NCBI RefSeq assembly: GCF_004136015.1 | Contig: NZ_CP024866.1 | Coordinates: 5,676,066-5,740,065 of the forward strand | Length of the DNA stretch: 64,000 bases | Origin: Pseudomonas sp. ACM7 | GTDB lineage: Bacteria > Pseudomonadota > Gammaproteobacteria > Pseudomonadales > Pseudomonadaceae | Direction: 5' to 3' | In this document: positions 8,619-18,671 of the stretch, piece by piece | Layout of the letters: the number at the start of each line of letters is the position of its first letter | How positions within the stretch are numbered: the first letter of the stretch is position 1 | Notes under the pieces: generated by a model | Databases searched by the model: none | What the model was told of the DNA's origin: nothing | What the model saw: only the letters and a program-made list of their open reading frames with translations | Translations under genes and position numbers: made by a program

Positions 8619-9635
8619 ATGTCGGAAAAAGACACCATCTCCATTCAACTGGTGCGTGAAGCGCTGTTGCAGAGTTGCGCCCCCGGAGCGACCACCGATG
8701 AGGTGTTGAACAAGGTCGGCATCGATCCGGCGCTGCTGGAAACCACCACTGCCCGCGTGCCGGCTACCGCTTACGCAAGACTGTGGCGCTTGTTGGCCCG
8801 GCGCCGGGACGATGAGTTTTTTGGCATGGACCCGCGCAAACTCAAATCCGGCAGCCTGGAGTTTCTCTGTCGCTGCTCCATGGTCCAGCCGAGCCTGGCC
8901 GCCGGCCTGACTTCGGGTTTGAGCTTTCTATCGTTGATGCTCGAACACCTGCCCGCGCAGTTGGTTCGTCAGCAAAGCCTGGCGGAAATCGTCTTGCTCG
9001 AAGACGACCAGGACCCGCGCCGCGCCTTCACTTATTTCACGTATTGGATGATCGTTCACGGTGTCGCCTGCTGGCTGGCGGGGCGACGGATTCCGATCCT
9101 GGCCATCGAGTTGCGCTGCCCGGCACCGGACTTCTGCGATGACTATCAGGTGATGTTCTCCGAGAACCTGCGTTTCGACCGGCCGCGCACGCGGATGATT
9201 TTTTCGGCCGAGTGCCTGGACTTGCCGATCAAGCGCAGCCCGGAAGAACTCAAGCGTTTCCTGGCCCATGCGCCGGCCAATATTCTGGTCAAGTACCGTG
9301 ACCCGCAGAGCCTGGCCAGCCGGATCAAGCACGATTTGCGGCAACTGCCCGCCGAACACTGGCCGGAAACCGAGGCCCTGGCGCAACAGCTGTGCATGTC
9401 GGCGTCGACCCTGCGTCGGCGCCTGGCCGAAGAGGGCCAGACTTATCAAGGGCTCAAGGACAGCGTGCGCAAGGAACTGGCGATTGTCTGGCTGGCAGAA
9501 CCTACCATCAGCTTTGCCGAGATCGCCACGCGTTTAGGGTTTGCCGACGCCAGCTCGTTCTACAAAGCGTTTCGCAAGTGGTCGGGGTCAAATCCGGGGC
9601 ACTACCGGAGTTTGATCCTCAACGAAGCGAGCTGA
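8619..9635 (+). CDS. AraC-family regulator of the downstream acyl-CoA cluster
   Basis: A 338-residue regulator. Residues 1-210 match the arabinose-binding-like N-terminal domain of the OruR/ArgR-type AraC subgroup. The C-terminal helix-turn-helix pair is seen in M-S-A-S-T-L-R-R-R-L-A-E-E-G and I-A-T-R-L-G-F-A-D-A-S-S-F-Y-K-A-F-R-K-W. ATG 8619 is preferred because the protein start (MSEKDTISIQLV) is typical, but the ribosome site is weak and an ATG at 8568 is in frame. It lies just upstream of the acyl-CoA synthetase operon, as in the P. aeruginosa and P. putida equivalents, so it probably controls that operon. Confidence 0.88.
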   Translation: MSEKDTISIQLVREALLQSCAPGATTDEVLNKVGIDPALLETTTARVPATAYARLWRLLARRRDDEFFGMDPRKLKSGSLEFLCRCSMVQPSLAAGLTSGLSFLSLMLEHLPAQLVRQQSLAEIVLLEDDQDPRRAFTYFTYWMIVHGVACWLAGRRIPILAIELRCPAPDFCDDYQVMFSENLRFDRPRTRMIFSAECLDLPIKRSPEELKRFLAHAPANILVKYRDPQSLASRIKHDLRQLPAEHWPETEALAQQLCMSASTLRRRLAEEGQTYQGLKDSVRKELAIVWLAEPTISFAEIATRLGFADASSFYKAFRKWSGSNPGHYRSLILNEAS

Positions 9636-9661
9636 TTCGGATTTTGTGTTGATTGGTCGGG

Positions 9662-9734
9662 CGCCTTCGCGAGCAAGCCCGCTCCCACAGGGGAACGCAT
9701 TCCAAATGTGGGAGCGGGCTTGCTCGCGAAGGCG
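9662..9734. repeat. REP-type inverted repeat pair (family A)
   Basis: Arms at 9662-9689 and 9707-9734 are perfect 28-base reverse complements with a 17-base loop. They lie between the AraC gene and the acyl-CoA synthetase promoter and could end the regulator's transcript. Confidence 0.9.
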
Positions 9735-9884
9735 TCCGCCCAGGCGACGCACCTCTTGAATCTTGGCCAAACCAGTCACGCAACTTGATAGCTTTGACCA
9801 TTGTCCCGCGCCCCGCGCAGAGCGAGTATTTCCCTGTTAATTACGGTTCCCCCGACCTAATAAAAATACAAAGGGATTCTGGCA

Positions 9885-11549
9885 ATGCGCGATTATTTGT
9901 CTGCTACCTCACAGTTCAATTATCAGCACACCGTCGACGCCGCGCTCGACGGCGATTTGACTGCCCTCAACGCCTGTGTCGAGTGTTGCGACCGGCATGC
10001 CTTGCCGGGGCGCATCGCGCTGTTCTGGGAAGGTCGCGATGGCGCCAGCGCGACCTACACCTTCAGCGACTTGCAGGACAAAGCCGCGCGTTTCGCCAAT
10101 TTCCTGCTGGCCCAAGGCGTGAAAAAAGGCGACAAGGTTGCCGGTCTCCTGCCACGTAACATCGAATTGCTCATCACCGTCTTCGCCACCTGGCGCATCG
10201 GCGCGGTCTACCAGCCGCTGTTCACGGCATTCGGCCCGAAAGCCATCGAACACCGCCTCAGCTCCTCTGGCGCCAAAGTGGTCGTCACCGATGCGGGCAA
10301 TCGCTCCAAACTCACTGAAGTCGCCGACTGCCCGACCATCGTCACCGTCGCCGGCCCCAAAGGCCAAGGCATCGTCCGCGGCGATTACAGCTTCTGGGCC
10401 GAACTGGCCAATTATTCTCCTGAGTGCGAACCGGTCCTGCTGACCGGCGAAGACCCGTTCCTGCTGATGTTCACCTCGGGCACCACCGGTCCGTCGAAAG
10501 CGCTGTCCGTTCCGCTCAAGGCCATCGTCGCCTTCCAGAGCTACACCCGTGACGCCGTGGACTTGCGCCCTGAAGACGCCTTCTGGAACGTCGCCGATCC
10601 GGGCTGGGCCTATGGCATCTATTTCGGTGTTACAGGTCCCATGGCCATGGGGCATCCGATCACCTTTTACGATGGCCCGTTCACCCTCGAAAGCACCTGC
10701 CGGGTGATCAACAAATACGGGATCACCAACCTCACCGGCTCGCCGACGGCCTATCGCCTGTTGATCGCGGGTGGCGACGAGTTCGCCCGCTCGATCAAGG
10801 GCAAGCTGCGCATCGTCAGCAGCGCCGGCGAGCCGCTGAACCCGGAAGTGATTCGCTGGTTCGCCGACAACCTCGGCGTGGTCATTCACGATCATTACGG
10901 CCAGACCGAACTGGGCATGGTGCTGTGCAATCACCATGGCCTGGAGCATCCGATCCACATGGGGGCCGCCGGTTTCGCTTCGCCGGGCCACCGCATCGTG
11001 GTGCTGGATGACGAGTACAAAGAACTCGGCGTCGGTCAGCCGGGCATTCTGGCCATCGATCGCACCCAATCGCCGATGTGCTGGTTCGCCGGTTACGAAG
11101 GCGCACCGACCAAGGCCTTCGTCGGCAACTATTACCTGAGCGGCGACACCGTCGAGTGGAACCCGGACGGCAGCATCAGCTTCGTCGGTCGCAGCGACGA
11201 CGTGATCACCACCTCCGGTTATCGCGTCGGTCCGTTCGACGTGGAAAGCGCGTTGATCGAACACCCGGCCGTGGTCGAAGCGGCCGTGGTCGGCAAACCC
11301 GATCCGGAGCGCACCGAACTGGTCAAAGCCTTTGTCGTGCTCAGCCCGCAATACCGTGCTGCGCCGGAGCTGGCCGAAGAGCTGCGCCAACACGTGCGCA
11401 AACGACTGGCCGCGCACTCGTACCCCCGTGAAATTGAATTTGTCAGCGAATTGCCGAAAACCCCTAGCGGCAAATTGCAGCGCTTTATCTTGCGCAACCA
11501 GGAAATCGCCAAGGCTCAAGAGGCCGCCGCGAAGAACGTTTCAGCTTGA
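9885..11549 (+). CDS. Acyl-CoA synthetase (AMP-forming), fadDx-like
   Basis: A 554-residue member of the acetyl/acyl-CoA synthetase family that activates a carboxylic acid through an acyl-adenylate to its CoA thioester. The phosphate-binding loop is [10 protein letters not shown] at about residues 195-204. The Y-G-Q-T-E-L-G motif and the C-terminal lysine region ([10 protein letters not shown]) are present. The size and acetyl-CoA-synthetase-like sequence suggest a short or medium chain substrate. AAGGGATT lies before the ATG. It starts an operon with a dehydrogenase, thiolase, acyl-CoA dehydrogenase and hydratase, an arrangement I recall from P. putida PP_2213-2217. The exact substrate cannot be read from sequence. 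Confidence 0.88.
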   Translation: MRDYLSATSQFNYQHTVDAALDGDLTALNACVECCDRHALPGRIALFWEGRDGASATYTFSDLQDKAARFANFLLAQGVKKGDKVAGLLPRNIELLITVFATWRIGAVYQPLFTAFGPKAIEHRLSSSGAKVVVTDAGNRSKLTEVADCPTIVTVAGPKGQGIVRGDYSFWAELANYSPECEPVLLTGEDPFLLMFTSGTTGPSKALSVPLKAIVAFQSYTRDAVDLRPEDAFWNVADPGWAYGIYFGVTGPMAMGHPITFYDGPFTLESTCRVINKYGITNLTGSPTAYRLLIAGGDEFARSIKGKLRIVSSAGEPLNPEVIRWFADNLGVVIHDHYGQTELGMVLCNHHGLEHPIHMGAAGFASPGHRIVVLDDEYKELGVGQPGILAIDRTQSPMCWFAGYEGAPTKAFVGNYYLSGDTVEWNPDGSISFVGRSDDVITTSGYRVGPFDVESALIEHPAVVEAAVVGKPDPERTELVKAFVVLSPQYRAAPELAEELRQHVRKRLAAHSYPREIEFVSELPKTPSGKLQRFILRNQEIAKAQEAAAKNVSA

Positions 11550-11565
11550 ATCCAAGGAAACAATG

Positions 11566-12327
11566 ATGCAGATCGAAAACAAGGTTTTTCTCGTCACCGG
11601 CGGTGCGTCCGGCCTCGGTGCAGCCACGGCTGAAATGCTGGTCGCAGCCGGCGCCAAAGTGATGCTGGTGGACATGAACGCCGAGGCCGTTGCGGCCCAG
11701 GCTGAACGCCTCGGCGCGCAAAGCGTGGTGGCGGACATCAGCAACGAAGCCGCGGCGCAAGCCGCTGTGCAGGCGACGGTCAAAGCCTTCGGTGGCCTGA
11801 ATGGTCTGGTCAACTGCGCCGGCATCGTGCGCGGTGAGAAGATCCTCGGCAAGAACGGCCCCCACGTGTTGGCCAATTTCAGCCAGGTGATCAACGTCAA
11901 CCTGATCGGCAGTTTCAACATGCTGCGCCTGGCCGCTGCGGCGATCGCCGAAAGCGAAGCAGATGCTGACGGCGAGCGCGGCGTGATCATCAACACCGCC
12001 TCGGCGGCCGCGTACGACGGCCAGATCGGTCAAGCCGCTTATGCCGCCTCCAAAGGCGCGATCGTCAGCCTGACCTTGCCCGCCGCCCGTGAACTGGCGC
12101 GCTTCGGCATCCGCGTGATGACCATCGCCCCGGGCATTTTCGAAACCCCGATGATGGCCGGCATGACCCCGGAAGTCCGCGCGTCCCTGGCGGCTGGCGT
12201 GCCGTTTCCGCCGCGCTTGGGAAAACCGAGCGAGTATGCCGAGCTGGTCAGGCATATCATTGAAAACAGCATGCTCAATGGCGAGGTGATCCGTCTCGAC
12301 GGCGCCTTGCGCATGGCCGCCAAATAA
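11566..12327 (+). CDS. SDR-family 3-hydroxyacyl-CoA dehydrogenase (type II)
   Basis: A 253-residue short-chain dehydrogenase. The NAD site TGGASGLG is at about residues 12-19, the NNAG-like motif is N-C-A-G, and the catalytic Y-x-x-x-K is in [10 protein letters not shown]. The sequence resembles type-2 3-hydroxyacyl-CoA dehydrogenase, which oxidises 3-hydroxyacyl-CoA, including 2-methyl-3-hydroxybutyryl-CoA from isoleucine. Two ATGs occur at 11563 and 11566. AAGGA at 11554-11558 is better spaced for 11566. It lies between the acyl-CoA synthetase and thiolase genes on the same strand. Confidence 0.88.
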   Translation: MQIENKVFLVTGGASGLGAATAEMLVAAGAKVMLVDMNAEAVAAQAERLGAQSVVADISNEAAAQAAVQATVKAFGGLNGLVNCAGIVRGEKILGKNGPHVLANFSQVINVNLIGSFNMLRLAAAAIAESEADADGERGVIINTASAAAYDGQIGQAAYAASKGAIVSLTLPAARELARFGIRVMTIAPGIFETPMMAGMTPEVRASLAAGVPFPPRLGKPSEYAELVRHIIENSMLNGEVIRLDGALRMAAK

Positions 12328-12339
12328 GGAGGATTTGTC

Positions 12340-13533
12340 ATGACTATTTCCAACGATCCCATTGTTATCGTCAGCGCCGTCCGCACCCCGATGGGCGGTT
12401 TCCAGGGCGAACTGAAAAGCCTGACCGCACCGCAACTCGGTGCTGCCGCAATTCGCGCCGCCGTCGAGCGCGCCGGTGTGGCGCCAGACTCGGTTGAAGA
12501 AGTGCTGTTCGGTTGCGTCCTGTCCGCCGGCCTCGGCCAGGCCCCGGCGCGTCAAGCCGCACTGGGCGCCGGGTTGGATAAATCGACTCGCTGCACCACC
12601 CTGAACAAGATGTGCGGTTCGGGCATGGAAGCGGCCATTCTGGCCCACGACATGCTGGTGGCCGGCAGCGCCGACGTGGTTGTCGCTGGCGGTATGGAAA
12701 GCATGTCCAACGCGCCGTATCTGCTGGACCGCGCCCGCAGCGGTTACCGCATGGGCCACGGTCGTGTGCTTGATCACATGTTCCTCGACGGGCTGGAAGA
12801 CGCTTACGACAAAGGTCGCCTGATGGGCACCTACGCCGAAGATTGCGCGGAAACCAACGGTTTCACCCGTGAAGCCCAGGACGCGTTTGCCATTGCCTCG
12901 ACCACCCGCGCGCAGCAGGCGATCAAGGACGGCAGCTTCAAAGACGAGATCGTGCCGGTCACCGTGACTGTCGGTAAAGAGCAGGTGCTGATCAGCAACG
13001 ACGAACAACCACCGAAAGCCAAACTGGACAAGATCGCTTCCTTGAAACCGGCGTTCCGCGAAGGCGGCACGGTGACGGCGGCGAACTCCAGCTCGATCTC
13101 CGATGGCGCTGCGGCACTGGTGATGATGCGCCGTTCCGAAGCTGAAAAGCGCGGCCTGAAACCGCTGGCAGTGATTCACGGCCACGCCGCGTTTGCCGAC
13201 ACCCCGGGCCTGTTCCCGGTGGCACCGGTGGGCGCGATCGAGAAGCTGATGAAAAAAACCGGCTGGTCGCTGGACGAAGTCGATCTGGTCGAAGTCAACG
13301 AAGCCTTCGCCGTGGTCAGTCTGGTCACCATGACCAAACTGGAAATCCCTCACGAGAAGGTCAACGTTCACGGCGGCGCTTGCGCCCTCGGCCACCCGAT
13401 CGGTGCGTCTGGCGCGCGGATCCTCGTGACCTTGCTCTCGGCCCTGCGCCAGAAAGGCCTGAAACGCGGCGTTGCAGCGATCTGCATCGGCGGCGGTGAA
13501 GCCACGGCCATGGCCGTTGAATGCCTGTATTGA
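12340..13533 (+). CDS. Acetyl-CoA C-acyltransferase (thiolase), fadAx-like
   Basis: A 397-residue thiolase. The nucleophile C92 is in N-K-M-C-G-S-G-M, H352 in G-H-P-I-G-A-S-G, and C382 in I-C-I-G-G-G-E-A, so all catalytic residues are present. It cleaves 3-ketoacyl-CoA to acetyl-CoA and a shortened acyl-CoA. In a cluster of this kind 2-methylacetoacetyl-CoA or short 3-ketoacyl-CoA is likely. A strong AAGGAGGA ribosome site precedes the ATG, only 12 bases after the dehydrogenase stop. The gene is followed by a REP pair that separates it from the acyl-CoA dehydrogenase. Confidence 0.93.
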   Translation: MTISNDPIVIVSAVRTPMGGFQGELKSLTAPQLGAAAIRAAVERAGVAPDSVEEVLFGCVLSAGLGQAPARQAALGAGLDKSTRCTTLNKMCGSGMEAAILAHDMLVAGSADVVVAGGMESMSNAPYLLDRARSGYRMGHGRVLDHMFLDGLEDAYDKGRLMGTYAEDCAETNGFTREAQDAFAIASTTRAQQAIKDGSFKDEIVPVTVTVGKEQVLISNDEQPPKAKLDKIASLKPAFREGGTVTAANSSSISDGAAALVMMRRSEAEKRGLKPLAVIHGHAAFADTPGLFPVAPVGAIEKLMKKTGWSLDEVDLVEVNEAFAVVSLVTMTKLEIPHEKVNVHGGACALGHPIGASGARILVTLLSALRQKGLKRGVAAICIGGGEATAMAVECLY

Positions 13534-13550
13534 AACTGACGCTATCCCCA

Positions 13551-13640
13551 TGTGGGAGCGGGCTTGCTCGCGAAGAGGCCGTGTCAGTCGACATCAATGT
13601 TGAATGACACACCGCTTTCGCGAGCAAGCCCGCTCCCACA
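13551..13640. repeat. REP-type inverted repeat pair (family A)
   Basis: Two opposed family-A units at about 13551-13575 and 13616-13640, with about 40 bases between. They interrupt the otherwise collinear beta-oxidation genes and may protect or attenuate the upstream mRNA. Confidence 0.88.
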
Positions 13641-13697
13641 GGTCCAGCGTTTCAACCAGGTATTTTGTGCGATAGGCTCAATTTTTAAGGATTTGGC

Positions 13698-14825
13698 ATG
13701 ATTCCCAATGACGAACAACTTCAGATCAGCGACGCGGCCCGGCAGTTTGCCCAGGAACGGCTGAAACCGTTCGCCGCCGAGTGGGACCGCGAGCATCGCT
13801 TCCCCAAGGAAGCCATCGGCGAGATGGCGGAACTGGGCTTCTTCGGCATGTTGGTGCCGGAAGAGTGGGGCGGTTGCGACACCGGTTACCTGGCCTACGC
13901 CATGGCCCTGGAAGAAATTGCTGCCGGCGATGGCGCCTGCTCGACCATCATGAGCGTGCACAACTCGGTGGGTTGCGTGCCGATTCTCAAGTACGGCAAC
14001 GACGACCAGAAAGAACGCTTCCTCAAACCGTTGGCCAGCGGCTCGATGCTCGGGGCTTTTGCCCTCACCGAACCGCAGGCCGGTTCCGACGCCAGCGGCC
14101 TGAAAACCCGTGCCCGTCTGGAAGGCGATCACTACGTGTTGAACGGCTGCAAACAGTTCATTACCTCCGGGCAGAACGCCGGGGTGGTGATCGTGTTCGC
14201 CGTGACTGATCCGAGTGCCGGCAAACGTGGCATCACGGCGCTGATCGTGCCGACCGATTCGCCGGGTTACAAAGTTGCACGGGTCGAAGACAAGCTCGGC
14301 CAGCACGCGTCCGACACCTGCCAGATTCTGTTTGAGGACGTGAAAGTGCCGGTGGCTAACCGCTTGGGCGAGGAGGGCGAAGGTTATCGAATCGCCCTGG
14401 CCAACCTCGAAGGCGGCCGTGTCGGCATCGCTTCGCAATCGGTGGGCATGGCCCGCGCTGCGTTCGAAGCAGCCCGCGACTACGCCCGCGAGCGTGAAAG
14501 CTTCGGCAAACCGATCATCGAGCATCAAGCGGTCGCGTTCCGCCTGGCGGACATGGCAACCCAAATCGCCGTCGCCCGGCAAATGGTGCATTACGCGGCG
14601 GCGTTAAGAGACAGCGGCAAACCGGCCTTGGTCGAAGCGTCCATGGCCAAGCTGTTCGCCTCGGAAATGGCTGAGAAGGTGTGCTCCGCAGCCTTGCAAA
14701 CCCTCGGCGGTTACGGTTACTTGAACGATTTCCCGCTGGAGCGGATCTACCGCGACGTGCGGGTCTGCCAGATCTACGAAGGCACCAGCGATATTCAGCG
14801 CATGGTTATTTCACGAAGTCTCTAA
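13698..14825 (+). CDS. Acyl-CoA dehydrogenase (short/branched chain)
   Basis: A 375-residue FAD enzyme that oxidises acyl-CoA to enoyl-CoA, passing electrons to electron-transfer flavoprotein. Family features in order are [11 protein letters not shown] (FAD and substrate), L-G-Q-H-A-S-D-T and the catalytic base E361 in [12 protein letters not shown] glutamate at this position is the usual one for short-chain dehydrogenases. AAGGAT precedes the ATG. It lies between thiolase and enoyl-CoA hydratase genes. Its closest relative in the window is the minus-strand dehydrogenase at 15871, so two isoenzymes serve this region. Confidence 0.93.
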   Translation: MIPNDEQLQISDAARQFAQERLKPFAAEWDREHRFPKEAIGEMAELGFFGMLVPEEWGGCDTGYLAYAMALEEIAAGDGACSTIMSVHNSVGCVPILKYGNDDQKERFLKPLASGSMLGAFALTEPQAGSDASGLKTRARLEGDHYVLNGCKQFITSGQNAGVVIVFAVTDPSAGKRGITALIVPTDSPGYKVARVEDKLGQHASDTCQILFEDVKVPVANRLGEEGEGYRIALANLEGGRVGIASQSVGMARAAFEAARDYARERESFGKPIIEHQAVAFRLADMATQIAVARQMVHYAAALRDSGKPALVEASMAKLFASEMAEKVCSAALQTLGGYGYLNDFPLERIYRDVRVCQIYEGTSDIQRMVISRSL

Positions 14826-14838
14826 GAATGAACCCCCG

Positions 14839-14926
14839 GTAGGAGCTGCCGCAGGCTGCGATCTTCAGCGATCTTGAAATCACCGAAGATCGAGATCAAA
14901 AGATCGCAGCCTGCGGCAGCTCCTAC
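14839..14926. repeat. Inverted repeat (family B)
   Basis: Arms at 14839-14865 and 14900-14926 are 27-base reverse complements (core AGGAGCTGCCGCAGGCTGCG). They lie between the acyl-CoA dehydrogenase and hydratase genes, with the loop itself containing GATC-rich sequence. Confidence 0.87.
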
Positions 14927-14956
14927 GGGGGATCGAGTGTTTATCAGGAGTCATAT

Positions 14957-15730
14957 ATGAGCTACGAAACAATTTTGTTGGAAACTCACGGTCGCGTCGG
15001 CCTGATCACCCTGAACCGTCCACAAGCGCTGAATGCGTTGAACGCACAGATCGTCAGCGAGCTGAACCACGCCCTCGATGGCCTGGAAGCCGATTCGAAC
15101 ATCGGCTGCATCGTGCTGACCGGCTCGAAAAAAGCCTTCGCGGCCGGTGCCGACATCAAGGAAATGGCCGAGCTGACCTACCCGCAGATCTACCTCGACG
15201 ACCTGTTCAGCGACAGCGATCGCGTGGCTAACCGCCGCAAGCCGATCATTGCCGCCGTCAACGGTTTCGCCTTGGGCGGTGGTTGTGAACTGGCGCTGAT
15301 GTGCGACTTCATCCTGGCCGGCGACAACGCCAAGTTCGGTCAGCCGGAAATCAACCTCGGCGTACTGCCGGGCATGGGCGGCACCCAGCGCCTGACCCGC
15401 GCAGTGGGCAAGGCCAAGGCCATGGAAATGTGCCTCAGCGGGCGCTTGATCGATGCGGTGGAAGCGGAGCGTTGCGGGATTGTGGCGCGGATTGTTCCGG
15501 CCGATGAGTTGCTGGAAGAAGCGTTGAAAGTCGCGGCGCTGATTGCCAAGAAGTCGTTGCCGATTGCAATGATGATCAAGGAAAGCGTCAACCGCGCGTT
15601 TGAAGTGAGCCTGTCGGAAGGTGTGCGCTTTGAGCGCCGGGTGTTCCATGCGGCGTTTGCGACGCAGGATCAGAAGGAAGGGATGGCGGCGTTTATTGCC
15701 AAGCGTGAGGCTGAGTTCCAAGGTAAGTAA
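14957..15730 (+). CDS. Enoyl-CoA hydratase, fadB1x-like
   Basis: A 257-residue crotonase-fold enzyme that adds water to 2-enoyl-CoA. The oxyanion-hole segments are A-G-A-D-I-K-E-M and G-G-G-C-E-L-A-L, and the two catalytic glutamates lie in E-L-A-L-M-C-D-F and F-G-Q-P-E-I-N-L-G. The length is that of a single-function hydratase, not the fused FadB. TCAGGAG lies before the ATG. It completes the set of synthetase, dehydrogenases, hydratase and thiolase needed for one beta-oxidation turn. Confidence 0.93.
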   Translation: MSYETILLETHGRVGLITLNRPQALNALNAQIVSELNHALDGLEADSNIGCIVLTGSKKAFAAGADIKEMAELTYPQIYLDDLFSDSDRVANRRKPIIAAVNGFALGGGCELALMCDFILAGDNAKFGQPEINLGVLPGMGGTQRLTRAVGKAKAMEMCLSGRLIDAVEAERCGIVARIVPADELLEEALKVAALIAKKSLPIAMMIKESVNRAFEVSLSEGVRFERRVFHAAFATQDQKEGMAAFIAKREAEFQGK

Positions 15731-15751
15731 TGCGGCGTTTTCGCTGACGCT

Positions 15752-15843
15752 ATCGCGAGCAAGCTCGCTCCCACAGTGGATCTCCAGTGTTCACAGATCT
15801 TGTGTATACCAGAGAACCCTGTGGGAGCGAGCTTGTCTCCGGG
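15752..15843. repeat. REP-type inverted repeat pair (family A variant)
   Basis: Units read GAGCAAGCTCGCTCCCAC at 15752-15776 and the opposite orientation from about 15820. The second arm diverges at its outer end (TTGTCTCCGGG). They lie between the convergent hydratase and acyl-CoA dehydrogenase genes and may serve as a two-way terminator. Confidence 0.82.
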
Positions 15844-15870
15844 CGGCGATCCGACGATGCTTTTGGGGCA

Positions 15871-17022
15871 TCACACCAGGTAGTGCTTCAGCTCCCGAGC
15901 AATCACCATCCGCTGTATCTCGCTCGACCCTTCATAAATCTGCGTAATCCGCGCATCCCGGTAATAACGCTCCACCGGATAATCCTCCAGATACCCATAC
16001 CCGCCATGAATCTGCATCGCCGACGAACACACTTTCTCGGCCATCTCCGAAGCAAACAATTTGGCCTGTGAAGCCTCCGACAGACACGGCTTGCCGGCAC
16101 TGCGCAACCGCGCAGCATGCAAGATCAGCAGTCGTGCCGCGTTCAACCGGGTGTGCATATCGGCCAGCATGTTGGCGATACTCTGGTGCTCGATGATCGG
16201 CTTGTTGAACTGAACCCGATCCCGCGAGTAGGCCAGCGCCGCTTCAAACGCCGCGCGGGCAATGCCCAACGCCTGCGCCGCGATGCCGATGCGGCCGCCT
16301 TCGAGGTTCGACAGGGCAATCGCCAGTCCTTTGCCGCGCTCACCCAACAGGTTGGCTTCCGGAATCGTGCAGTTGCTCAGGGTCACCGCGCAGGTATCGG
16401 ACGCGCGAATACCCATCTTGTGCTCGGTGCGATCAACGATGAAACCCGCTGTATCGGTCGGCACCAGAAACGCCGAGATGCCGCGCTTGCCCAGATCCGG
16501 ATCGGTCACCGCAAACACGATGGCCAGTTTCGCCCGTTTGCCATTGCTGACGAATTGCTTGGCGCCGTTGATCACCCACTGGCCGTCGCGCAGTTCGGCG
16601 CGGGTGCGCAGGTTGTGGGCTTCGGAGCCGGCCTGGGGTTCGGTCAGGCAGAAGCAGCCGATCGCCTGACCGCTGGCCAGATCCGGCAGCCAGGTCTGTT
16701 TCTGTTCTTCAGTGCCGTAGTTGAGGACCGGACCGCAGCCCACGGAGTTGTGAATGCTCATGAGTGCGCCAGTGGCGCCGTCGCCGGCCGAAATCTCTTC
16801 CACGGCCAAGGCGTAAGCGACGTAATCGACATAGGTGCCGCCCCATTCCTCGGGCACCACCATGCCCAGCAGACCCAGCTCACCCATCTTCGCCACCAGA
16901 CCGTCATCGATCCAGCCGGCCTTTTCCCAGGCCTGGGCGTGGGGGGCGATTTCGCCGCGGGCGAAGTCCCGGGCCATGTCGCGGATCATGACTTGCTCTT
17001 CGCTCAATTCGATATCGTGCAT
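15871..17022 (-). CDS. Acyl-CoA dehydrogenase (isobutyryl/branched-chain type likely)
   Basis: A 383-residue FAD enzyme. [16 protein letters not shown] and the catalytic base E364 in [11 protein letters not shown] are all present. It follows by 3 bases a gene for a probable 3-hydroxyisobutyryl-CoA hydrolase on the same strand. That pairing points to valine breakdown (isobutyryl-CoA to methacrylyl-CoA), as in the P. aeruginosa PA0744-0746 group from memory. Substrate preference is inference. It is convergent with the enoyl-CoA hydratase. Confidence 0.92.
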   Translation of the reverse strand: MHDIELSEEQVMIRDMARDFARGEIAPHAQAWEKAGWIDDGLVAKMGELGLLGMVVPEEWGGTYVDYVAYALAVEEISAGDGATGALMSIHNSVGCGPVLNYGTEEQKQTWLPDLASGQAIGCFCLTEPQAGSEAHNLRTRAELRDGQWVINGAKQFVSNGKRAKLAIVFAVTDPDLGKRGISAFLVPTDTAGFIVDRTEHKMGIRASDTCAVTLSNCTIPEANLLGERGKGLAIALSNLEGGRIGIAAQALGIARAAFEAALAYSRDRVQFNKPIIEHQSIANMLADMHTRLNAARLLILHAARLRSAGKPCLSEASQAKLFASEMAEKVCSSAMQIHGGYGYLEDYPVERYYRDARITQIYEGSSEIQRMVIARELKHYLV

Positions 17023-17025
17023 GGC

Positions 17026-18132
17026 TCAGCTCCCGCTTTGGTCAAAACCCGTGAAGAAACTCGCGACGTGCTCGGCGTCCAGCGCCTGCAAGGTTGGCGG
17101 GTTCCAGCGCGGTTTCTTGTCTTTGTCGATCAGCAAGGCGCGCACGCCTTCGATCAGGTCGCCGCGCTCGAACCACTGACGGTCCAGGTGCAGCTCAAGG
17201 GCGAAGCAGTCTTCCAGACTCAGGTGCCGGCCGCGACGGAGCATTTCCAGGGTCACGCCCATGGCCAGCGGTGAACGGCTTTCCAGCAGGTCGGCGGTGG
17301 TCGTGGCCCACTCGTGGCTGTCGGCGACCGTTACTTCACGCAGTTGCTCAACAATACTCGGCACATCGGGCAGGGCGAAGAAGTGATCGATGGCCGGGCG
17401 CAACGCCGCCAAAGGTGGTGCCGGCAGTTGTTGCACGGCGAGTTTCGCCAGCAGACCTTGAAGGTCCTTCAACGGTGTTTCGGGCCATTCGAGCTGATCG
17501 AGTTGCTCGTCCAGAGTGCTCAACTTGTCGCTTTCCAGGTACCAGTCGGCCAGGCCGCAATAGAGCGCATCGGCCGCACGGATCTGCACGCCGCTGACGC
17601 CGAGGTAAATACCCAGTTCACCGGGAACGCGCGGCAGGAAATGGCTGCCACCGACATCCGGGAAATAACCGATCGCCACTTCCGGCATCGCCAGGCGGCT
17701 TTTCTCGGTGACCACTCGCAAGTCGGCGCCTTGCACCAGGCCCATGCCGCCGCCCAGGACAAAACCGTCCATCAAGGCGAGCACAGGTTTGCGGTAATGG
17801 TGAATCGCGAGGTCGAGGGCGTATTCCTCGACGAAGAAATCTTCGTGCAGCGTGTCGCCGTTTTTGAAGCTGTCGTACAGCGAGCGAATATCGCCGCCGG
17901 CACAGAAAGCCTTCTCGCCAGCACCGCGCAAGACCACCGCGTGTACGTGCGGATCGAGCGCCCAGGCGTCGAGCTGACGCTGCAGGTTGCGCACCATGTC
18001 CAGGGTAATGGCGTTGAGGCCGCCGGGGCGATTGAGGGTCAGGTGACCGATGTGGTTGCGAACCTCGGCCAGCACTTCGTTTTGCATGGCATCCATGGAC
18101 GAAGTCCCCTTCGATGAAACCTGAGCAGTCAT
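17026..18132 (-). CDS. Enoyl-CoA hydratase/isomerase family, probable 3-hydroxyisobutyryl-CoA hydrolase
   Basis: A 368-residue crotonase-fold protein, about 110 residues longer than hydratases. This is typical of 3-hydroxyisobutyryl-CoA hydrolase. Family marks are A-F-C-A-G-G-D-I-R-S-L-Y, G-G-G-M-G-L-V-Q-G-A and E-V-A-I-G-Y-F-P-D-V-G-G-S. It would release 3-hydroxyisobutyrate in valine degradation. The ATG at 18132 is chosen because GGGAG lies 6 bases before it. A GTG sits one codon upstream. The acyl-CoA dehydrogenase follows after 3 bases, so the two form an operon. Confidence 0.88.
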   Translation of the reverse strand: MTAQVSSKGTSSMDAMQNEVLAEVRNHIGHLTLNRPGGLNAITLDMVRNLQRQLDAWALDPHVHAVVLRGAGEKAFCAGGDIRSLYDSFKNGDTLHEDFFVEEYALDLAIHHYRKPVLALMDGFVLGGGMGLVQGADLRVVTEKSRLAMPEVAIGYFPDVGGSHFLPRVPGELGIYLGVSGVQIRAADALYCGLADWYLESDKLSTLDEQLDQLEWPETPLKDLQGLLAKLAVQQLPAPPLAALRPAIDHFFALPDVPSIVEQLREVTVADSHEWATTTADLLESRSPLAMGVTLEMLRRGRHLSLEDCFALELHLDRQWFERGDLIEGVRALLIDKDKKPRWNPPTLQALDAEHVASFFTGFDQSGS

Positions 18133-18135
18133 CAC

Positions 18136-18536
18136 TAACTCCCTGCTTTTATTGTTCTTTATAGAGAAGCTCGCGCGCGAGCGATGCTGGATCGTAACAG
18201 TGCAAATTTGTGATGTACAACCGGAATATGTGCAGGAGTCGTGTGCATTTTTACCTTAAGGCTGCGATCTCTAGATCTTGGGAGATCAACGACAGAATCG
18301 GCTGTGAGAGCCACCCGTTCAGCGCAGTTGGGCTGTCAGAACAGGGGCTTACGACACCTGCACCGGCCTGGCAATTGGCATTCTGACGGTCCATTTCAAG
18401 CGCTTGTGACGATGCGCATGGAACGGACTGCACTCCGACGACGGGCTCGGGCCGGTCGAAAACAACAACAAATACGGCTGCGGTGAATACCGCATCGACT
18501 CTCTGCCCCTGTCAAAAAGTGTGGTTAGGCGCAGGC
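18136..18536. other. Gap upstream of the valine-type operon with no intact gene
   Basis: The left 100 bases are AT-richer and should hold the promoter of the minus-strand hydrolase/dehydrogenase operon. From about 18260 to 18530 the composition looks coding, but every frame is short and I recognise no family. Given the gene remnants immediately to the right, this is probably decayed coding sequence. Confidence 0.5.
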
Positions 18537-18659
18537 GAGGTTTCCAGCCCGGTGTTGTTCTTGCATCAGGGGAAGGTCGAGGAGCAGGGTGACGCAACGA
18601 TCCTCGACCAGCCAAAAAGTGAACGTTTGCAGCAATTCCTATCGGGTCGTTTGAAGTGA
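18537..18659 (+). pseudogene. C-terminal remnant of a HisP/AotP-type amino-acid ABC ATPase
   Basis: About 40 codons ending at TGA 18657-18659 read E-V-S-S-P-V-L-F-L-H-Q-G-K-V-E-E-Q-G-D and end S-E-R-L-Q-Q-F-L-S-G-R-L-K. This is the characteristic tail of histidine/arginine ABC transporter ATPases (HisP, AotP). No Walker A, signature or Walker B part lies upstream in any frame, so the rest of the gene has been lost. It stops 12 bases before the AsnC-family gene. Confidence 0.75.
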
Positions 18660-18671
18660 GGCAAGACGTAT

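Noticed and set aside
9909..11519. 536-codon open frame opposite the acyl-CoA synthetase
   Set aside because: The sense strand encodes a complete AMP-binding enzyme with all motifs. The antisense frame has no domain and no ribosome site.
11485..13551. 688-codon open frame opposite the SDR and thiolase genes
   Set aside because: It spans two real genes and their gap on the other strand, which marks it as a composition artefact.
18241..18486. 82-codon frame upstream of the AsnC gene
   Set aside because: Arginine-rich low-quality translation with no ribosome site. The neighbouring frames show decayed sequence instead.
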